A stretch of DNA of 64,000 nt from Achromobacter insolitus (GTDB lineage: Bacteria > Pseudomonadota > Gammaproteobacteria > Burkholderiales > Burkholderiaceae_B), in NCBI RefSeq assembly GCF_002209555.1, contig NZ_NJIF01000004.1, positions 434,001-498,000 on the forward strand, written 5' to 3'. The notes under the pieces were generated by a model. The model was not told the DNA's origin, did no database searches, and was given only the letters and a program-made list of their open reading frames with translations. The position numbers and the translations under genes are program-made. Position 1 is the stretch's first letter; each line of letters begins with the position of its first letter. Positions 21,176 through 29,878 of the stretch are shown piece after piece.

Positions 21176-21865
21176 ATGAAAGTACTCGTAATCGAAGACG
21201 AAAAGAAACTCGCCGAGTACTTGCGGCGAGCGCTGACCGAACACAACTACGTGGTCGATGTGGCGCAGGACGGTGTCACGGGTCTGCATCTGGTGCGTGA
21301 AAGCCAATACGACCTCGTCCTGCTGGACGTGATGCTGCCCGCCATGGACGGCTTTTCCGTGCTTGCCGAGATCCGCAAGACCAGCCGCGTGCCAGTCCTG
21401 ATGCTGACGGCGCGCGACAAACTGGAAGACCGGGTCAAGGGCCTGCGCGACGGCGCTGACGACTACCTGGCCAAACCGTTTGCCCTGTCCGAACTGCTGG
21501 CCCGCGTATTGGCCCTGGGTCGGCGCAGCGGCCACGGCCAGACCGAGACCATCGGCCAGAATGTGCTGCGCATCGACGGGCTGGAACTGGACCTGCTGCG
21601 CCGGCGCGCCAGCCGCGACGGCGTGCGGCTGGACCTGACCGCCAAGGAATTCACCTTGCTGGCACTGCTGATGCGCAAGCAGGGAGAAGTCCTGTCACGG
21701 CTGGAACTGGCCGAACAGGTATGGGACATCAACTTCAATAGCAACACCAACGTGGTCGAAGTCGCGATCCGCCGCCTGCGCGGCAAGGTCGATGAACCCT
21801 TCGACAAGAAGCTGCTGCATACCGTGCGCGGCATGGGGTACGTGCTGGAACCGCGGAGCGACTGA
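21176..21865 (+). CDS. OmpR-family response regulator (heavy-metal type)
   Basis: This 229-residue protein has an N-terminal receiver domain with the phospho-acceptor Asp51 (LLDVMLPAMDG), acidic pocket residues (EDE at 7-9) and the conserved Lys in YLAKPF, then a C-terminal winged-helix DNA-binding domain ending RRLRGKVDEPFDKKLLHTVRGMGYVLE. This ending matches the CusR/CzcR/CopR group. It is cotranscribed with the sensor kinase; the stop and next start overlap by one base. The adjacent CzcCBA operon and the box at 20546-20559 are its likely targets. Confidence 0.93.
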   Translation: MKVLVIEDEKKLAEYLRRALTEHNYVVDVAQDGVTGLHLVRESQYDLVLLDVMLPAMDGFSVLAEIRKTSRVPVLMLTARDKLEDRVKGLRDGADDYLAKPFALSELLARVLALGRRSGHGQTETIGQNVLRIDGLELDLLRRRASRDGVRLDLTAKEFTLLALLMRKQGEVLSRLELAEQVWDINFNSNTNVVEVAIRRLRGKVDEPFDKKLLHTVRGMGYVLEPRSD

Positions 21866-23214
21866 TGCCCGGGCAGCGCCCCAAATCGCTGCACCGGTGG
21901 TTGTCGCGCTGGCTGGCGATCCAGACTTTCATCGCCCTCGGCCTGGTGTGCGCCGCGGTCTACTACGCCACCAACCTGAACCTGGCGAGCCGGCAGGAGG
22001 CCCTGCTTCAGCAGAAGGTGGAAGTCGTTCGCCATCTGGTAGAGGAAAATGCCGCCAGCCGGGATTCGACCCGCCTGCGGCACAAGCTCAGCGACTTCTT
22101 CTACGGACGTCCGGATTTCTCGCTGGTGCTGGAAATAGATGGCGAAAAGGTCTACTACGGCAGTCCGATAGCCGGTGACAACGACTTCCATCACGAGCGG
22201 CGCATCACGTTTACCTTGCCATTTCCGGGCGCGCCGGGCGATGCGATGAACGCGGAGTTGGTGCTGGACATCTCCAGCGATATCCGCCTGCGCAGGGCTC
22301 TCGCCTGGACGCTGTTCGCCTGCGCCCTGGCCGGCGCCATCGTCGTGGCCGCGGTGGGAACCCTGCTGGTGCGCAAAGGGCTGGAACCTCTGGACGCGCT
22401 GGGCAAACAGGCCGCGATGCTGTCTCCGGACCGAATCGGCGAACGGCTGGACGAGAGCGGCCAGCCTTGCGAAATCAGGCCCCTGGTCCGCCAATTCAAC
22501 GCGGTGCTGCAGCGGCTGGAGCGTGCCTATGTGCAGATGGAAGGTTTCAACGCCGACGTCGCCCACGAGATGCGCACGCCCTTGGCGACACTGATCGGAG
22601 AGACCGAGCTGGCGCTGAGCACGCGTCCGTCGCCGCAGGCACTGAGAGAGACGCTGGGTTCCAACCTGGAGGAACTGCAACGCCTCTCCGGCATCGTCAA
22701 TGACATGCTGTTCCTGTCGCAGGCCGACCGCGGCGCGCAGGCAAGAGGCGCCTGGCAGCCCAGCCTGGCAGCCATCGTCAAGGAGGTGATGCAGTACCAC
22801 GAGGCCGAGGCCCTGGATGCCGGCGTCGAACTCGCGGTCGCGGGCGATGCCCCGGCGCAGGTCGACCGCGCACTGTTCCAGCGTGCCGTATCGAACCTGA
22901 TCTCAAATGCGGTGCGTTATGCCACGCCGGGCAGCGCGATCGAGGTTGAGATCTCGCGTAAAGAGCCCGGCGAAATCCTGATATCGGTGCGCAACATTGG
23001 CGACCCCATACCGCAAGAGCATTTGCCGCGCCTTTTCTATCGTTTCTACCGCAGCGACACCTCGCGCGAGTTCGACGCCAACCATCATGGGCTGGGGCTG
23101 GCGATCGTCGCAGCCATTGCCCGCATGCACGGCGGCCGCAGCTACGCCAGATCGGCCGGGCGGACCACCACGATAGGCTTCGGCATTGCGGCGCCGGACA
23201 TTACAGAAAGCTAA
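21865..23214 (+). CDS. Sensor histidine kinase (heavy-metal type)
   Basis: This 449-residue inner-membrane kinase has two N-terminal membrane helices (about residues 14-34 and 146-169) enclosing a periplasmic sensor of about 110 residues, then a HAMP linker, a dimerisation domain with the phospho-His at residue 234 (DVAHEMRTPLATL), and an ATPase domain with N (RAVSNLISNAVRYA) and G (GLGLAIVAAIARMHGG) boxes. It would sense a periplasmic metal and phosphorylate the upstream regulator. The periplasmic loop contains FHHE, a possible metal site. Confidence 0.92.
   Translation: MPGQRPKSLHRWLSRWLAIQTFIALGLVCAAVYYATNLNLASRQEALLQQKVEVVRHLVEENAASRDSTRLRHKLSDFFYGRPDFSLVLEIDGEKVYYGSPIAGDNDFHHERRITFTLPFPGAPGDAMNAELVLDISSDIRLRRALAWTLFACALAGAIVVAAVGTLLVRKGLEPLDALGKQAAMLSPDRIGERLDESGQPCEIRPLVRQFNAVLQRLERAYVQMEGFNADVAHEMRTPLATLIGETELALSTRPSPQALRETLGSNLEELQRLSGIVNDMLFLSQADRGAQARGAWQPSLAAIVKEVMQYHEAEALDAGVELAVAGDAPAQVDRALFQRAVSNLISNAVRYATPGSAIEVEISRKEPGEILISVRNIGDPIPQEHLPRLFYRFYRSDTSREFDANHHGLGLAIVAAIARMHGGRSYARSAGRTTTIGFGIAAPDITES
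23201..23214. promoter_or_regulatory. Degenerate copy of the metal-response box
   Basis: TTAC-N6-CTAA overlaps the sensor-kinase stop codon. It differs by one base from TTAC-N6-GTAA and lies 159 bases upstream of the second DUF4148-type gene. This is suggestive only. Confidence 0.3.
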
Positions 23215-23372
23215 TCCGCCTGTCCGGATTCTGTCCCCGCCCGCTCCCTAGAATTTCTCCATGTCCTTCGAAGACCGGCTGCCACAGCGGCTTTCAAGGA
23301 CACCGGCCTCAGGGAGGCCATCCGTCTCCCCACGATTTTTGAGTCTGCCGGATTACGTTCCTTGGAGAAATC

Positions 23373-23846
23373 ATGAACCGTCTGACCCTGTTGATCCTCG
23401 CCGTTTCCGTTGCCGCCGCGGCCCCGGCAGTCCAGGCCGAACCGAAAACCCGCGAACAGGTGAGGCTCGAACTCGAGCAGGCGAAGAACGCCGGACTGGT
23501 GACTTACGGCGAACAAGACTATCCGCCTGCCATTGCACCGGTCCGGCCCGGCAAGACCCGTGCCCAGGTGGCCGACGAGCTGCAACGCGCCAAGGCCGCC
23601 GGCTTGGTCACCTACGGGGAGCAGGATTACCCGCCTCCCCAGCCGCGCGCCACCTCCAGGACGCGCGCGGAAGTGCGCGCCGACCTCGTCCTTTGGAAGC
23701 GCGCGGGCATGGAGGACCTTTACCGCGGATCTCAGACGCCTGACGTGTTCAGCCTGAAGTACCGCCAACGCTATGCTGAATACGTGCGGATGCGCACGGG
23801 GGCCGAATACCAACAACAGCTGGATATCGAGAACGGCAGGCGTTAA
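23373..23846 (+). CDS. DUF4148-type secreted protein with internal repeats
   Basis: This 157-residue protein has a signal peptide (residues 1-22, ending AVQA). After it come two near-identical repeats of about 28 residues (residues 25-52 and 61-88, each containing a GLVTYGEQDYPP ending) and a third, shorter copy from about residue 96 (RTRAEVRADLVLWKRAGM). Each repeat has the T-R-x-Q/E-V-x-x-E/D-L pattern seen in DUF4148 proteins. The C-terminal part is tyrosine-rich and charged. The function is unknown. It follows the two-component genes and is a repeat-expanded relative of the 20680 protein. Confidence 0.82.
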   Translation: MNRLTLLILAVSVAAAAPAVQAEPKTREQVRLELEQAKNAGLVTYGEQDYPPAIAPVRPGKTRAQVADELQRAKAAGLVTYGEQDYPPPQPRATSRTRAEVRADLVLWKRAGMEDLYRGSQTPDVFSLKYRQRYAEYVRMRTGAEYQQQLDIENGRR

Positions 23847-23872
23847 CGCAGGCTCGGAGCGGGCCGCCTGCG
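23847..23872. terminator. Weak hairpin between convergent genes
   Basis: CGCAGGC and GCCTGCG form a 7-base-pair stem with a 12-base loop, starting at the stop codon of the repeat protein. No T-run follows, so the call is tentative. Confidence 0.4.
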
Positions 23873-23884
23873 CGCACCCGCCCG

Positions 23885-24856
23885 TCACATCGGCTTCAGA
23901 TCGACCTCTTTGGCGATCTTGCCGAAGGTTTCCAGATCGCTCTTCACTCGGGCCGTGGTTTCGGCCGGCGTCGATACGCGCGGGATCATCGCCAGATCCA
24001 GCAGGCGCTGCTTCATTTCGGGCTTGGCGAATTCACGCGCCAGGGCTTGCTGGATCTTCTCGATGATCTCGTCAGGCGTGCCCTTGGGCGCGGCCAGGCC
24101 AAACCATGCAACCGCCGAAAATCCCTGCAGGCCGGCTTCGGGCGCGGTGGGCACGTCAGGCAGGGCTGCCACGCGCTCCGGGTTGGTGACGAACAAGGGA
24201 CGCACCTTGCCCGCCTTGATAAAGGGCGTCTGCACGCCGGTGTTGTCGAGCACCGCATCAATATGGCCACCAAGCAGATCGTTCATGGCGGGGCTGCTGC
24301 CCTTGTAGGGCACGATGTTGACCTGCATGCCGGCCGCGCGGGCGAACATGAGCTGCGTCAGATGCTGCTGGGTGCCCAGGCCGGCGTTGCCGAACGTGAT
24401 CTTGTTGGGATTCTTACGGCCATAGTCGATGAATTCCTGCAGATTCTTCGCGGGGAATTCGTTGTTCGTGACCACCACGAAAGGCAGGTCCACCAGCACC
24501 GTGATCTGCTTGAAGTCTTCCAGCGGCTTGTAGCGCAGCTTGTAGACGTAGGGATTCACCGCCATCGTGCCGCTGGCGGTAAGCGCCAGGGTGTAGCCGT
24601 CCGGCTCGGCGCGCGAGACGAACTCCGTGCCCAGCACGCCGCCAGCGCCGGGCTTGGCCTCGACGATGGCGGGCTTGCCCAGTTCGGTCTGCAAAGCCTG
24701 CGCCGCAAAGCGAGCCAGCATGTCGGCCGATCCCCCGGTCGCGTATGGCAGAACAATCGTGATCGGCTTGCTGGGATAGTTATCCGCGGCCAAGGCGGGC
24801 GCGGTGATCAAGGCCGCCAGACAGGCAGCGGCCAGAGTTTTCAGATGCTTGACCAT
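23885..24856 (-). CDS. Bug/TctC-family periplasmic receptor
   Basis: This 323-residue protein has a Sec signal (residues 1-23, ending APALA), the opening YPSKPITIVLPYATGGSADM, and the ligand-loop segment SRAEPDGYTLAL, which mark the Bug receptor fold. It binds a carboxylated solute in the periplasm. I chose the ATG at 24856, with a GGGGAAAT ribosome-binding region. It is divergent from the LysR at 24987 and shares its promoter gap, so it is probably regulated by it. It likely supplies substrate for the catabolic operon beginning at 26056. Confidence 0.92.
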   Translation of the reverse strand: MVKHLKTLAAACLAALITAPALAADNYPSKPITIVLPYATGGSADMLARFAAQALQTELGKPAIVEAKPGAGGVLGTEFVSRAEPDGYTLALTASGTMAVNPYVYKLRYKPLEDFKQITVLVDLPFVVVTNNEFPAKNLQEFIDYGRKNPNKITFGNAGLGTQQHLTQLMFARAAGMQVNIVPYKGSSPAMNDLLGGHIDAVLDNTGVQTPFIKAGKVRPLFVTNPERVAALPDVPTAPEAGLQGFSAVAWFGLAAPKGTPDEIIEKIQQALAREFAKPEMKQRLLDLAMIPRVSTPAETTARVKSDLETFGKIAKEVDLKPM

Positions 24857-24953
24857 CAATGATTTCCCCTCGTTGTGTAACAACTGCGCTTGCACCCGGG
24901 GAAGATTAAGCGGTCCCACGTTATATGGCTAATCAACAATTAAAATAGATCTC

Positions 24954-24970
24954 TATCACCAACGTTGATA
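24954..24970. promoter_or_regulatory. Candidate LysR binding site
   Basis: TATCA-N7-TGATA is an exact inverted repeat and contains ATC-N9-GAT, a known LysR-type box layout. It lies just in front of lysR (17 bases before the start) and in the divergent gap with the Bug receptor gene. Confidence 0.55.
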
Positions 24971-24986
24971 ATCACCTGGGACTGCG

Positions 24987-25931
24987 ATGCTGACCTCGAT
25001 GGACCTGAATCTACTGCGCATCTTCGACGCGGTCATGACCGAGCGCAACGTGACGCGGGCGGCTTCCGCCCTGCACATGACGCAGCCTGCAGTCAGCAAT
25101 GCCATCAACCGGCTGAGGCTGACCCTGAAAGATCCGCTGTTCGTGAAGATCCAGGGCGGGGTGCTGCCCACCCAGCGCGCCGAACTGCTGTGGCCGCCCA
25201 TTCGAGATGCGCTGGCCCGCATTGCGGACACCCTGGAACGCAACGATTTCGATCCGGCGCGTTCCGAGGCCGTGTTCCGCATGGCCATGTCCGACTACGT
25301 GGCCGATCAGGTCATCCGGCCGCTATTCGTGGAGCAGCAGAGCGTGGCGCCCAATGTGCGCATACACCTGCATCCCTACTCGCTGGACAACGCCGGCGTG
25401 TTGCTGGAGAAAGGCGAAGTCGACATGGCGGCCGGCGTGTATTCGAATTTCGGTTCATCGTTGCGCACCCTGCCCCTGGAGACCCTGACCTACGTCTGCG
25501 CCATGCGCAAAGGCCACCCGCTGCTGGCGCAGCCGCGCTTCACCCTGGACAGTTTCCTGCGCGCCCGCCATTTGATGGTCAGCCTGCTGGGCACGCCCAC
25601 CCTGATCGACCACGAACTCGCGCCCCATGGCTACAAGCGCAACGTCGTGCTAACCATCAACCAGTTCGCGCTGGCCCCGCGCCTCCTGGCCGAGACGGAT
25701 CTGATCTGCGTGGTGCCACTGAACACGGTGCGCAACAGCCCCTACAGCCATCTGCTGGAGGCGGTCGAGGCGCCCTTTCCGTTCGCGCCGCGCACCGTCA
25801 ATCTGATCTGGCACGAGCGCTCGGACAATATCCCCGCGCATCGCTGGCTGCGCGAAGAGATCCTCAAGGTCTGCCAGGCCCAGGGCATGGTGTTCGATCA
25901 GGCGCAACCGGCCGAATCTCATCCCTACTGA
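24987..25931 (+). CDS. LysR-family transcriptional regulator
   Basis: This 314-residue protein has the typical N-terminal helix-turn-helix (residues about 5-65, MTQPAVSNAINRLR) and the LysR effector domain from about residue 92. The start LNLLRIFDAVMTERNVTRAA resembles the NodD/LinR subgroup, which act as activators with a small aromatic or acidic co-inducer. It sits between the divergent Bug receptor and the same-direction hydantoinase operon, so it is the likely controller of both. The co-inducer is unknown. Confidence 0.93.
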   Translation: MLTSMDLNLLRIFDAVMTERNVTRAASALHMTQPAVSNAINRLRLTLKDPLFVKIQGGVLPTQRAELLWPPIRDALARIADTLERNDFDPARSEAVFRMAMSDYVADQVIRPLFVEQQSVAPNVRIHLHPYSLDNAGVLLEKGEVDMAAGVYSNFGSSLRTLPLETLTYVCAMRKGHPLLAQPRFTLDSFLRARHLMVSLLGTPTLIDHELAPHGYKRNVVLTINQFALAPRLLAETDLICVVPLNTVRNSPYSHLLEAVEAPFPFAPRTVNLIWHERSDNIPAHRWLREEILKVCQAQGMVFDQAQPAESHPY

Positions 25932-25934
25932 CAA

Positions 25935-25978
25935 ATCATTCACGATAATGATAATCCCTGATACCAATCTTTGATTGG
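25935..25978. promoter_or_regulatory. Two inverted repeats in front of the hydantoinase operon
   Basis: ATCATT-N6-AATGAT (25935-25952) and CCAATC-TTT-GATTGG (25964-25978) are both exact. They lie 78-121 bases upstream of the first operon gene, a usual position for an activator site. Which regulator binds cannot be told from sequence. The second repeat might instead be a weak hairpin after lysR. Confidence 0.45.
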
Positions 25979-26055
25979 ACCGAATGATGGGGCGTCAATA
26001 GCATTCTGGTCATCCCACTCCCGGCGCCTTCCGCGCCAGCATCCTGGAGACCAGA

Positions 26056-28131
26056 GTGACCCAGACCGCATCCGCCCCGGGCGCCCGCCGTTTTCGCGTC
26101 GGCTTCGACGTAGGCGGCACATTCACCGACTTCACCTTGCTTGCCGAGCACACCGGCGAATTGCATTACTTCAAGGTGCCTTCGACACCGCATGACCCGT
26201 CCGAGGCGATCCAGACAGGCCTGGCCCATCTGATCCGCGAACATGAGATTGCCGGTTCCGAATTGGCGCACGTGGGCCACGGCACCACAGTGGCCACCAA
26301 TATGGTGATCGAGCGCAGGGGCTCGCGTTGCGCCCTGGTGACGACCCGCGGCTTTCGCGACGTGCTGGAAATCGGCCGGCAGACGCGCCCCCACCTGTAT
26401 GACTACAACGTCATCAAGCCGCGGCCGCTGGCGCCGCGCGAGTGGCGTTTCGAAGTGACCGAGCGCATAGGCGCCGACGGGTCCGTGCTGCAAGCGCTGG
26501 ACGAGGACGAGGTCGTGGCGGTAGCGCGCGAGCTGGCCGCCGCCCGCGTCGAATCCGTGGCCATCTGCTTCATGCACAGCTACCGCAACGACGCGCACGA
26601 GCGCCGCACCCGCGACATCCTGGCCGAGCACCTGCCGGGCGTCTACCTCAGTGTGTCCAGCGAGATCCTGCCGGAGTTCCGCGAGTACGAGCGCATGTCC
26701 ACCACCGCGCTCAACGCCTATGTCGGTCCGCGCATGGCCGGCTATATGCGCAACCTGGTGAGCTCCGTGCGCGGCATGGGCGTGGCGGCAGAGCCCACCA
26801 CGGTGCATTCCAACGGCGGCCTGATGTCCGTGGAGTCGGTGCTGACGGCGCCCGTGCGCACCTGCGTGTCGGGCCCTGCTGCCGGCGTGATCGGCGCCAC
26901 CGAACTGGGCCGCGTGGCTGGCCTGCCCAATCTGATTACGTTCGACGTGGGCGGCACCAGCACGGACGTGTCGCTCGTGGCCGAGCTGCGGCCGCTCTTC
27001 ACCTCCAGCCGGCTGGTGGCCGACTATCCGGTCAAAACCCAGATGGTGGATGTGCATGTCATCGGCGCGGGCGGCGGCAGCATCGCCCGCATCGACGACG
27101 CGGGCGCGCTGAAAGTCGGCCCGCAGAGCGCGGGCGCGGTGCCCGGCCCCATTGCCTACAACCGCGGTGGCCAGGTGGTGACCATCACCGACGCCCACGT
27201 CGTCCTGGGCCGCCTGAATCCGGTCGCGCTGCTGGAAGGCCGGATGGCAGTCCATGCGCGCCAGGCGCGCGAGGCCCTGGAGGCGCAGATCGCCCGTCCG
27301 TTGGGCCTGAGCGTGGAGGAAGCCGCCTACGGCATCCTGCGCATCGCCAACTCCAACATGGCGCGCGCGGTACGCGCGGTCTCTACGGAACGGGGGCATG
27401 ACATCCGCAAGTTCGCGCTGTGCGCCTTCGGCGGCGCGGGCGGCCTGCATGCCGCCGAACTGGCGCGTGATTGCGGCATCGGCACGCTGCTGATTCCTCA
27501 GGAGCCGGGCACCATGTGCGCGCGCGGCATCCTGCTGTCAGATATTTCCATGGACTTCGTGCAAACGCTGATGGCCCACGCCACCGCCAACGGCTGGACG
27601 ACGGTGCAGCAGGCGCTGGAAATCCTGGCCGGCAAGGCGCGCGCCTGGCTGTCCAGCGAGGGCGTCAATGACTCGGACCAGCGCCTGTCCGCCGTCATCG
27701 ACGCGCGCTACCAGGGCCAGAACTTCGAGATCGCCGTGCCGCTGGACGGCATGCAACTGATGCCGCTGGAAGCGTTCGTCGCCGCGTTCAGCGCGGCGCA
27801 CGTGCGCGAATACGGCTACGACGCCGCCGGCCGTCCGGTCGAGATCGTCAACTGCCGGGTCCGCGCCACCGGCCTGGTGCCGCGAGCGCCGCTGGCCAAG
27901 GTCGAGGGCGGCGCCAGCGTGGACGGCGCCATCAAAGAGCGTCGCAAGGTGTACTTCGAGGGTTCGGGCTGGGTGGACACCCCCATCCTGCGCCGCGCCC
28001 TGCTGCCGGTGGACACGCCGGTGCACGGGCCGGCCGTCATCGAGGAAATGAGCTCGACCACCGTCGTGCTGCCGGGCCAGCAGGCCCGCGCCGACGAATA
28101 CGGCAACCTCGTCGTCAACCTCAATATCTAA
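26056..28131 (+). CDS. Hydantoinase A / 5-oxoprolinase alpha-type subunit
   Basis: This 691-residue protein is a HyuA/OplA subunit. Its N-terminal domain has the ASKHA-like phosphate motif FDVGGTFTDFTLL (residues about 17-29) and the HGTTVATNMVIERRG segment. The central region has a second ITFDVGGTSTDVSLV motif. These enzymes use ATP to phosphorylate and open cyclic amides (hydantoins, 5-oxoproline), or carboxylate ketones in the acetone/acetophenone carboxylase branch, always with a HyuB partner. The GTG start at 26056 is only 10 residues before the conserved motif. The partner gene follows 10 bases later. The substrate is uncertain. Confidence 0.92.
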   Translation: MTQTASAPGARRFRVGFDVGGTFTDFTLLAEHTGELHYFKVPSTPHDPSEAIQTGLAHLIREHEIAGSELAHVGHGTTVATNMVIERRGSRCALVTTRGFRDVLEIGRQTRPHLYDYNVIKPRPLAPREWRFEVTERIGADGSVLQALDEDEVVAVARELAAARVESVAICFMHSYRNDAHERRTRDILAEHLPGVYLSVSSEILPEFREYERMSTTALNAYVGPRMAGYMRNLVSSVRGMGVAAEPTTVHSNGGLMSVESVLTAPVRTCVSGPAAGVIGATELGRVAGLPNLITFDVGGTSTDVSLVAELRPLFTSSRLVADYPVKTQMVDVHVIGAGGGSIARIDDAGALKVGPQSAGAVPGPIAYNRGGQVVTITDAHVVLGRLNPVALLEGRMAVHARQAREALEAQIARPLGLSVEEAAYGILRIANSNMARAVRAVSTERGHDIRKFALCAFGGAGGLHAAELARDCGIGTLLIPQEPGTMCARGILLSDISMDFVQTLMAHATANGWTTVQQALEILAGKARAWLSSEGVNDSDQRLSAVIDARYQGQNFEIAVPLDGMQLMPLEAFVAAFSAAHVREYGYDAAGRPVEIVNCRVRATGLVPRAPLAKVEGGASVDGAIKERRKVYFEGSGWVDTPILRRALLPVDTPVHGPAVIEEMSSTTVVLPGQQARADEYGNLVVNLNI

Positions 28132-28141
28132 GGCGAACGCC

Positions 28142-29878
28142 ATGACCACTCCTTCGACCTCGGCTCCCGGCACCGACACTTTCGACCCCATTGAAATGGA
28201 GGTGTTCAGCAACCGCCTGCTGTCCATCACCGAGGAAATGGGCAACACGCTGATCCGCTCCTCGTTCTCGACCAACATCAAGGAACGCAAGGACTGCTCC
28301 GTGGCGCTGTTCGACGCCGCCGGCCGGCTGGTGGCGCAGGCCGCCCACGTACCCGTGCACCTGGGATCGCTGTCCGGCGGGATCGACGCCGTGCTGCGGC
28401 GCTACGGCGCGGCCGGCGTGCGCCCCGGCGACGCCTTCCTGTGCAACGACGCCTATCTGGCCGGCGGCACGCATGCGCCGGACATCACCGTCATCACGCC
28501 CATCTTCCACGAAGGCGTACTGCGCTTCTTCGCCGCCAACATCGGCCACCATACCGACGTGGGCGGCGCGGTCCCCGGCTCTACCTCGCACCATCTGAAG
28601 ACGGTCTGGGAGGAAGGGATCCGGCTGCCGGCCATGCGCATCGTGCGCGAAGGCGAACTGGACATGGACCTGCTGGAAATGATTGCGCACAACACCCGCG
28701 AGCCGGACAACCGGATGCACGACATCCGCGCCCAGATCGCCACCAATGACAAGGGCGCCAAGCTGATGCTGGAACTGGTGCAACAGTCCGGCCTGCAGAG
28801 CGTGCTGTCCGCCATCGACAGCATCATGGTGTACACGGAACGGCGCCTGCGCAACCGCATCGCCCAGCTGCCCGCCGGCACCTACACCTTCACCGAGCGC
28901 ATGGACGATGACGGCATGGGCGGCGATCCGGTCACCATCCAGGCCAACGTGCACGCGCGCGATGGCCAGCTTTACGTGGATTTCACGGGTACCGGCAAGC
29001 AGGCGCGCGGCGCCTTCAACCTGCCTGCCAGCGCCTTGAACGCCAGCGTGTATTTCGCGGTGAAAGCCATGCTCGACCCCGAGCTCATGCCCAACAACGG
29101 CTTGTTCCAGCCGATTACCATCACGGCTCCGGAAGGCACCATCACCAATCCGCGCTTTCCGGCGGCGGTGGGCGCGCGCGTCACCACCGCGCAACGCGTG
29201 GCGGGCACCGTAATTGGCGCGCTGGGCCAACTGCTTCCTCCCGACCGCGCCATGGCGTCGTGCAATGACGTCATGCCCTCCATGCTGTTCTCGGTGCCGA
29301 TGCAGGACGGCAAAGGCACCTTCGTCTATCTGGAAACCCTGGGCGGCGGCGCGGGCGGCCGCGCGCAGGGCGACGGCATGGACGGCATCCAGGTGCACGT
29401 GACCAACACCTCGAACCTGCCCGCCGAAGCGCTGGAGATCGAGTACCCCTTGCTGGTCGAGGAATACGCGCTGGTCAACGACAGCGGCGGCGCCGGCCGC
29501 CACCGGGGCGGCATGGGCATCGCCCGCCAGATCCGGTCGCTGCACGACCAGTTGATCTGCACCATACGCTGCGATGCCGCGCTGTTCGGCGCCGCCGGCC
29601 TGAACGGCGGACTGGCCGGCGGCACCTCGCGCGTCGTGCAGAACCCGGGCCGACCGGATGAACAGCGCCTGGCCAACAAGATCGCCGGCCACCCCTTGGC
29701 CAACGGCCAATCAGTGCGGCTGGAGACACCCGGAGGCGGCGGCTACGGAATACCTGCCGAGCGCAGCGCCGCAGCCATCCGCAACGACGTGCTGGGCGGC
29801 AAGGTCAGCCGGGCCGCGGCCGAACGCGACTACGGCACCGAACGCGTGGCACTCGCGCTGCAAGGAGACGCGGCATGA
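28142..29878 (+). CDS. Hydantoinase B / 5-oxoprolinase beta-type subunit
   Basis: This 578-residue HyuB partner carries the family segments EMEVFSNRLLSITEEMG, SSFSTNIKERKDCSVALFD, CNDAYLAGGTHAPDITV and a metal-binding GHHTDVGG region. With HyuA it forms the ring-opening or carboxylating enzyme. The C-terminus has the common GGGGYGIPAERSAAA ending, in which a Gly-rich tail is typical. It is translationally coupled: its stop overlaps the next gene's ATG by four bases. The N-terminal Thr/Ser-rich lead is short, so the start looks right. Confidence 0.93.
   Translation: MTTPSTSAPGTDTFDPIEMEVFSNRLLSITEEMGNTLIRSSFSTNIKERKDCSVALFDAAGRLVAQAAHVPVHLGSLSGGIDAVLRRYGAAGVRPGDAFLCNDAYLAGGTHAPDITVITPIFHEGVLRFFAANIGHHTDVGGAVPGSTSHHLKTVWEEGIRLPAMRIVREGELDMDLLEMIAHNTREPDNRMHDIRAQIATNDKGAKLMLELVQQSGLQSVLSAIDSIMVYTERRLRNRIAQLPAGTYTFTERMDDDGMGGDPVTIQANVHARDGQLYVDFTGTGKQARGAFNLPASALNASVYFAVKAMLDPELMPNNGLFQPITITAPEGTITNPRFPAAVGARVTTAQRVAGTVIGALGQLLPPDRAMASCNDVMPSMLFSVPMQDGKGTFVYLETLGGGAGGRAQGDGMDGIQVHVTNTSNLPAEALEIEYPLLVEEYALVNDSGGAGRHRGGMGIARQIRSLHDQLICTIRCDAALFGAAGLNGGLAGGTSRVVQNPGRPDEQRLANKIAGHPLANGQSVRLETPGGGGYGIPAERSAAAIRNDVLGGKVSRAAAERDYGTERVALALQGDAA

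Noticed and set aside
23445-23700. Direct repeats considered as a CRISPR-like or satellite array
   Set aside because: The repeats lie in frame inside a secreted-protein gene, number only about three and are diverged; spacers and array features are absent.
25936-27450. 504-codon open frame on the minus strand over the HyuA gene
   Set aside because: It is the antisense phase of a well-supported HyuA gene, with low-complexity His/Gly/Arg/Ala translation and no motif.
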